From assembly GCA_030017815.1 (NCBI GenBank), contig JASEGX010000100.1, forward strand, positions 1 through 9,097: a DNA stretch of 9,097 bases, given 5' to 3'. Numbering within the stretch: position 1 is the first letter of the stretch; every line of letters starts with the position of its first letter. Source of the stretch: Thermodesulfobacteriota bacterium. Its GTDB lineage: Bacteria; Desulfobacterota; QYQD01. Shown here piece after piece: positions 5,879 to 9,097 of the stretch. Position numbers and translations under genes: made by a program. A model generated the notes under the pieces. That model was not told where the DNA came from, made no database searches, and worked only from the letters and a program-made list of their open reading frames with translations.

Positions 5879-6955
5879 TTACCTGAGCATCCTGATTCGC
5901 TGTACTGGAGCGGCTCTGAAGTAGCGCCTCTTGAGCCAGAGGGCCACGTTCACAAGGCTGATCAAAACCGGCACTTCCACCAGGGGACCGATTACAGCAG
6001 CGAAGGCCTGACCCGAGTCAATCCCGAAAACAGCCACGGCCACGGCAATGGCCAGTTCGAAGTTGTTGGATGCCGCGGTAAAGCTCAGGGTCGTTGACTG
6101 CTCGTAGGTGGCTCCTACCTTCATGGAAAGAAAGAAAGAGACAAAGAACATGATTACGAAATAGATGCACAGGGGGATGGCCACCCGGACCACGTCCAGA
6201 GGAAGCTGGACGATGTATTCCCCTTTGAGGGAAAACATAACCAGGATAGTGAAGAGCAAGGCCATAAGGGTTATGGGGCTGATCTTAGGAATAAATGTCT
6301 CCTCATACCACTGGCGTCCCTTGACCTTGAGCCCGATCAGCCGGGTCAACATACCTCCTGAAAAGGGAATACCCAGGTATATAAAAACGCTTTCGGCAAT
6401 CTGGCCGATGGAAACATCCACCACCACTCCTTTAAGTCCCAACCATTCAGGAACAACAGTAATGAATATGTAGGCATAGAGGGAAAAGAAAAGGACCTGA
6501 AAAATAGAGTTGAAGGCCACAAGTCCGGCACAGTATTCCGTATCTCCTGCGGCCAGTTCGTTCCAGACGATGACCATGGCGATGCAACGGGCCAGACCGA
6601 TCAGGATAAGACCCACCATGTATTCGTGGTGACCGGAAAGAAAGGTAATGGCCAGGAGAAACATCAGGATGGGGCCTATCACCCAGTTCTGAACGAGGGA
6701 GAGGCCCAGAACTTTAAAGTTATGGAAAACCTGTCCTAACTGTTCATATTTCACCTTGGCCAGTGGCGGGTACATCATCAGGATCAACCCGATGGCAATG
6801 GGGATATTGGTGGTACCGATCTGAAAATAATTGATCACGTTCCGTACGCCGGGGAAAAGATACCCCCCGAACACCCCCGCAAACATAGCCAGGAAGATCC
6901 ATAAAGTTAGAAATCGATCCAGAAATGAAAGTTTTTTAAGAATTTGTTCGGCCAT
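5879..6955 (-). CDS. acr3: ACR3-family arsenite efflux permease
   Basis: 358 aa, normal for ACR3, with about ten hydrophobic helices. Family hallmarks are seen: the membrane cysteine C124 in GLARCIAMVIVWN and the acidic residue E300 in SFTAASNNFELAIAVAVAVFG. Their 176-residue spacing equals that of the essential Cys129 and Glu305 reported for Corynebacterium glutamicum Acr3. This family exports As(III) (some also Sb(III)) using the proton gradient and belongs to the bile/arsenite/riboflavin transporter superfamily; it is unrelated in sequence to E. coli ArsB, although databases often call both arsB. AAAGG lies about seven bases before the ATG. A 268-base repeat-containing spacer separates it from the small redoxin gene upstream. 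It gives the whole cluster its arsenic label; neither an ArsR repressor nor a classical ArsC reductase is in the window. Confidence 0.94.
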   Translation of the reverse strand: MAEQILKKLSFLDRFLTLWIFLAMFAGVFGGYLFPGVRNVINYFQIGTTNIPIAIGLILMMYPPLAKVKYEQLGQVFHNFKVLGLSLVQNWVIGPILMFLLAITFLSGHHEYMVGLILIGLARCIAMVIVWNELAAGDTEYCAGLVAFNSIFQVLFFSLYAYIFITVVPEWLGLKGVVVDVSIGQIAESVFIYLGIPFSGGMLTRLIGLKVKGRQWYEETFIPKISPITLMALLFTILVMFSLKGEYIVQLPLDVVRVAIPLCIYFVIMFFVSFFLSMKVGATYEQSTTLSFTAASNNFELAIAVAVAVFGIDSGQAFAAVIGPLVEVPVLISLVNVALWLKRRYFRAAPVQRIRMLR

Positions 6956-7058
6956 CTTTTAGCCTTTCAGTTTTTTGTCTCTTCAAGATATCCTGCTTAA
7001 ATATTCTGAGGACAGTGTTCATACCACGTTGCGTTAAAAATGTTACTTCTCCTAAGTT

Positions 7059-7135
7059 GTCATTGCGAGCGCAGCGAAGCAATCTCGCTTTCAGATTGCC
7101 ACGTCGTCCGCCGTAGGCGTACTCCTCGCAATGAC
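7059..7135. repeat. REP-type palindrome (GTCATTGCGAG...CTCGCAATGAC)
   Basis: Perfect 11-bp outer arms GTCATTGCGAG (7059-7069) and CTCGCAATGAC (7125-7135) flank inner arms GCAATCT and AGATTGC. A 17-base imperfect palindrome (7106-7122, GTCCGCC-gta-GGCGTAC) sits inside the right arm. Short further inverted matches lie outside: AAGTTGT (7054-7060) with ACAACTT (7142-7148), and TATCCTG (6989-6995) with CAGGATA (7159-7165). The repeat fills much of the spacer between the small redoxin gene and acr3, where it could affect transcript stability. I see no gene in 6956-7223. Confidence 0.7.
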
Positions 7136-7223
7136 ATAATTACAACTTGGTCTCAGGACAGGATAGCATCTGGGCTTAAGCCAGATTATAAATCTTGGCA
7201 ATAGCTTCCGGTGTTCTTCCTCT

Positions 7224-7454
7224 CTACACCAACATCTTTTTGATTTCTTCAACGCTCGGCACCTTGCCGGCCACCTTGACTACACCATCGACGACCAGGG
7301 CCGGGGTGATCATCACCCCATAGGACATAATCTCTTTGATATCAGCCACCTTCTCCACGGTAGCGTCGATTCCGAGGTCTTTTACCGCCTGCTTTGTGGC
7401 ATCGGCCAGTTTATTACATTTCATACAACCGGGTCCCAGTATTTGAATTTTCAT
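7224..7454 (-). CDS. Small CxxC thioredoxin-fold protein (redox-active disulfide protein 2 / Thioredoxin_3 type)
   Basis: 76 aa, the whole of a minimal thioredoxin fold: MKIQILGPGCMKCNKL with active site C10-M-K-C13, and cis-proline P51 in GVMITPALVVDG. It matches the TM0996/MTH895 glutaredoxin-like family, which often travels with arsenic and permease genes. There is no signal peptide, so it acts in the cytoplasm. The start is decided by a near-perfect ribosome-binding site, AAAGGAGGT (7469-7461), six bases before the ATG at 7454; the open frame extends upstream to 7511, but that part would cross a repeat. It is closely similar in motif to the C-terminal half of the two-part redoxin at 4788-5291 (GPGCxxC, ITPALV/ATPALV), suggesting paralogy. 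Its likely partners are the acr3 permease cluster and the CcdA-family carrier downstream. Confidence 0.88.
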   Translation of the reverse strand: MKIQILGPGCMKCNKLADATKQAVKDLGIDATVEKVADIKEIMSYGVMITPALVVDGVVKVAGKVPSVEEIKKMLV

Positions 7455-7460
7455 GGTTGT

Positions 7461-7469
7461 ACCTCCTTT
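7461..7469 (-). promoter_or_regulatory. Strong ribosome-binding site of the small redoxin gene
   Basis: The minus strand reads AAAGGAGGT, six bases before the ATG at 7454. It settles this start over the longer frame that begins at 7511. Confidence 0.8.
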
Positions 7470-7497
7470 CCAATTATCCCGTATTGTCAAAAGATTA

Positions 7498-7517
7498 ACC
7501 ACAGAGCACACAGAGAA
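7498..7517. repeat. Dispersed-repeat fragment (ACCACAGAGCACACAGAG type)
   Basis: ACCACAGAGCACACAGAG is an internally repetitive CACAGAG word of a style often met between genes in this bacterial group. It lies in the 227-base spacer between fliE and the small redoxin gene, which has no gene of its own. Confidence 0.4.
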
Positions 7518-7591
7518 AATAAGAATATCAATAAATTAAGATCAGCTTTATGCACTTGTGGTTGTTTTTCACCTGAAAATACCTTTTATCT

Positions 7592-7623
7592 GTCATTCCG
7601 GGCGGTCTTATCCCCGCCGACGT
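7592..7623. repeat. Truncated copy of the GTCATTCCGGG repeat
   Basis: GTCATTCCGGGCGG is followed by a short hairpin, GGCGG (7601-7605) with CCGCC (7614-7618). It shares its first 11 bases with the REP palindrome at 1509, but no closing GGAATGAC arm is present. Confidence 0.45.
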
Positions 7624-7650
7624 CAGAAGTTTATATTTAAGATCCTGGAA

Positions 7651-7670
7651 ATCTGCGTTCATCTGCGTCC
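7651..7670. repeat. Tandem 10-bp direct repeat just after fliE
   Basis: ATCTGCGTTC and ATCTGCGTCC are adjacent 10-base units differing at one position. On the minus strand they read GGACGCAGATGAACGCAGAT, another recurrent intergenic word of such genomes. Confidence 0.5.
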
Positions 7671-7681
7671 AAAATCAAAGA

Positions 7682-7987
7682 TTAGAACTGCATACGCATG
7701 ACTTCTTCATAGGCTGAAATAATTTTATTCCGGACCTGCATCATCATGCGGAACGAAATGCCGGCCTTTTCCACGGCGATCAGTGTTTCATGCAGGTTGG
7801 CATTCCGGCCGGAGGCCAACTCCTCGACCTTTTTATCGGCAACCTGCTGTAATTCGTTTACTTCAGAGAGATATTTCTTAAGTTGATCACCGAAGCCGGC
7901 TCCGGATGACTTTTTTATATTTTTGAAACCAGCCCCAGCGTTATTAAGGGGCGTAGCAATATCCGGGGTTATACTCTTTGGACTCAT
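7682..7987 (-). CDS. fliE: Flagellar hook-basal body complex protein FliE
   Basis: 101 aa, normal for FliE. The conserved C-terminal half is clear: LHETLIAVEKAGISFRMMMQ followed by VRNKIISAYEEVMRMQF, which is the family signature. The N-terminal half is variable (SITPDIATPLNNAGAGF). FliE joins the MS ring (FliF) to the proximal rod and is exported by the flagellar type III system, so no signal peptide is expected. The start is supported by GGAGG about eight bases before the ATG. It follows flgB and flgC in the usual order, but with a 145-base repeat-filled spacer rather than tight coupling. The next gene in this direction is the arsenic-cluster redoxin, not the expected fliF. Confidence 0.92.
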   Translation of the reverse strand: MSPKSITPDIATPLNNAGAGFKNIKKSSGAGFGDQLKKYLSEVNELQQVADKKVEELASGRNANLHETLIAVEKAGISFRMMMQVRNKIISAYEEVMRMQF

Positions 7988-8006
7988 GGAAGCAACCTCC
8001 GTTTGT

Positions 8007-8130
8007 TTAAGCTATCAGCGGTCAGCATGTTTGTTGTCCGTTATCCGTTAACCGTTGTCCGACATTTTCCTTCGGTAAACGGTCGACAGTGAACGGTGAA
8101 CCGGCTTCATGCTGATAGCTGTTCGCTTAA
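8007..8130. repeat. Inverted-repeat element between flgC and fliE
   Basis: Outer arms of 23 bases at 8007-8029 (TTAAGCTATCAGCGGTCAGC...) and 8108-8130 (CATGCTGATAGCTG...CTTAA) are inverted copies with 19 of 23 matches. The interior is built from CCGTT words (around 8037-8061) on the left and their complement, CGGT/AACGG words (8073-8104), on the right, so the whole 124 bases fold back on themselves. It has no coding capacity. It occupies almost the whole flgC-fliE spacer, so it is either a small inserted element or a mosaic dispersed repeat. Confidence 0.6.
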
Positions 8131-8132
8131 AA

Positions 8133-8576
8133 TTACTTACCTATCTCCAGCGTCTTTAATGCCATACTCTTGGCGGCGTTGATAGCGGTTACATTGGCCT
8201 CATAGGCACGGGTTGCCGAAAGCATGTCCACCATTTCTTCCATTACATTAACGTTTGGCATGAGGACGACACCGCGTTCATCGGCATCCGGATGGCTCGG
8301 ATCATACACCTCTTTGAAATCTTCCTTGTCCTCAATAACGCCTAAAATCTCTACACCCCGCATGCCTTCGTTCAACTTACCGGCCAGGGCGGCCTTAAAA
8401 TCTCCCGGTACTGGTTTGGCCATAAAGACTATAGACTTGGCCCGGTATGGCCCCCCCTCCGGCGTCTGCGTCGTCTGAACATTAGCCAGGTTGCTGGAGA
8501 CTACGTTCATACGGGCGCGCTGTGCCGTTAGCCCTGAAGCGCTGATGCTCATCGCCGTTAAAAGATCCATAATCAT
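8133..8576 (-). CDS. flgC: Flagellar proximal rod protein FlgC
   Basis: 147 aa, normal for FlgC. The N-terminal rod signature is present (AMSISASGLTAQRARMNVVS, then SNLANVQTTQTPEGGPYRAK), as is the C-terminal one (NVMEEMVDMLSATRAYEANV, then TAINAAKSMALKTLEIGK). FlgC assembles with FlgB, FlgF and FliE into the proximal rod after export by the flagellar type III system. Its ATG overlaps the flgB stop as ATGA, so translation is coupled. A second ATG two codons in (8570) is a possible alternative, because the GGGGG upstream is only a few bases from the first one. The stop at 8133 is followed within three bases by the inverted-repeat element. Confidence 0.95.
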   Translation of the reverse strand: MIMDLLTAMSISASGLTAQRARMNVVSSNLANVQTTQTPEGGPYRAKSIVFMAKPVPGDFKAALAGKLNEGMRGVEILGVIEDKEDFKEVYDPSHPDADERGVVLMPNVNVMEEMVDMLSATRAYEANVTAINAAKSMALKTLEIGK

Positions 8577-8959
8577 TTTCCCCCTTCAATTATGGCCGTC
8601 TTTATTCCTTCAAACTTTTTTGCCAAAAGTTGTATGGAGGCCTGATACATCAGGTTATTTTCCGCCAGCCCAGCCATTTCCTGGTCTATATCCACCCCCT
8701 GGTAAGGGGATTCGACGACGCAGGCTGATAAATTATCATCATCTCCGACAGGCAGATGGCAGCGGCTGGTCCTGACAAGTTGCAGATCAGCCCCTTCTAC
8801 GGCCGTGCGCATGGCATCTTTAAAGGATACGTCCTTTGGTTTAAAACCGGGGACCTCGGCATTGGTCACATTGCTCGTAGTCAGGCCGTGTTTCAGAAGA
8901 CGGACATCCAGCGATCGTTTAAGAACCTGCATGGTGTGCGTAAATAATCCTTCGCCCAT
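8573..8959 (-). CDS. flgB: Flagellar proximal rod protein FlgB
   Basis: 128 aa, typical of FlgB. The rod signature appears at about 26-47 (LTTSNVTNAEVPGFKPKDVSF), and the C-terminal heptad region is DIDQEMAGLAENNLMYQASI, then QLLAKKFEGIKTAI, which forms the rod coiled coil. It is a proximal rod subunit exported by the flagellar secretion system. GGGAG lies about eight bases upstream of the ATG at 8959. It is the first gene of the visible flgB-flgC-fliE operon. The leader just upstream carries a 19-bp perfect hairpin, and I found no correctly spaced sigma-54 or sigma-28 site in the 138 bases available. Confidence 0.94.
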   Translation of the reverse strand: MGEGLFTHTMQVLKRSLDVRLLKHGLTTSNVTNAEVPGFKPKDVSFKDAMRTAVEGADLQLVRTSRCHLPVGDDDNLSACVVESPYQGVDIDQEMAGLAENNLMYQASIQLLAKKFEGIKTAIIEGGK

Positions 8960-8986
8960 GTACTTTCTCCCTTCTCTCGAGTTGCG

Positions 8987-9033
8987 GGTTCCGTGTTGCG
9001 AGTTTCAGATTAAAAAACTCGCAACACGGAACC
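8987..9033. repeat. Long perfect inverted repeat upstream of flgB
   Basis: The 19-bp arm GGTTCCGTGTTGCGAGTTT (8987-9005) is perfectly repeated in inverse at 9015-9033, with a 9-base loop. The flanks add related words: GAGTTGCGGG next to the hairpin, and light GAGTGAAGAGTGATGAG repetition on the minus strand at 9041-9060. It lies 28 bases before the flgB start codon, so it is probably in the leader of the flagellar transcript. It lacks a following T-tract in either direction that would make it a clean terminator. Confidence 0.7.
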
Positions 9034-9097
9034 ATCTCCCGACTCATCACTCTTCACTCTTTTTCTGACCCCTGAATTCTGTGCTCTGCCTTCTCTG

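Noticed and set aside
7473..7490. TTGACA and GATAAT on the minus strand upstream of the small redoxin gene
   Set aside because: They are only six bases apart, and a start of transcription from GATAAT would fall inside the ribosome-binding site.
8985..9036. Possible sigma-54 promoter for flgB (minus strand TGGTTCCGTGTTGC)
   Set aside because: The GG and GC elements are one base too close for sigma-54, and the sequence is part of the inverted repeat.

Overview
The window looks like an accessory-rich stretch of a Desulfobacterota (former deltaproteobacterial) chromosome. This is inferred from gene content and style: a long acidic FmdB-type zinc-ribbon protein, small CxxC thioredoxin-fold proteins of the 'redox-active disulfide protein 2' type, a degraded tail ending HSEAEFSHSLCPECLKK that is typical of signalling proteins in that group, and many palindromic intergenic repeats. 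No rRNA or tRNA is present to settle the taxonomy.

Layout. Bases 1-26 hold the first codons of a minus-strand gene that leaves the window. A divergent leader follows, with a possible promoter and a REP-like repeat, and then the FmdB-family gene (328-816, plus). A single-domain response regulator (836-1225, minus) converges on it. A 470-base gap contains a 179-bp MITE-like element with terminal inverted repeats, nested around a REP-type palindrome. Two plus-strand genes follow: an XRE-type regulator (1696-2097) and radC (2159-2818). The 318-base gap after radC holds a small hairpin and the remnant of a signalling-protein C-terminus.

From 7454 down to 3137 all genes are on the minus strand and form an arsenic/redox cluster. 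In transcription order they are a 76-aa CxxC thioredoxin-fold protein, an ACR3 arsenite efflux permease, an exported small beta-rich protein, a 167-aa two-part thioredoxin-fold protein, an exported thioredoxin, a CcdA-family membrane electron carrier and a nitroreductase-family flavoprotein. The last four are tightly packed (11-base overlap, 2-base gap, 19-base gap). My reading is that they form a thiol/flavin electron relay across the membrane attached to arsenite export. No arsR or classical arsC lies in the window.

From 8959 down to 7682, also on the minus strand, is the start of a flagellar rod operon: flgB, flgC (ATGA overlap), then fliE. It is interrupted by a 145-base repeat-filled spacer between flgC and fliE. 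The arsenic cluster lies immediately downstream where fliF would normally follow, which suggests a rearrangement. The spacers around 7000-7200, 7455-7681, 7988-8132 and 8960-9097 are composed largely of dispersed-repeat fragments and inverted repeats.
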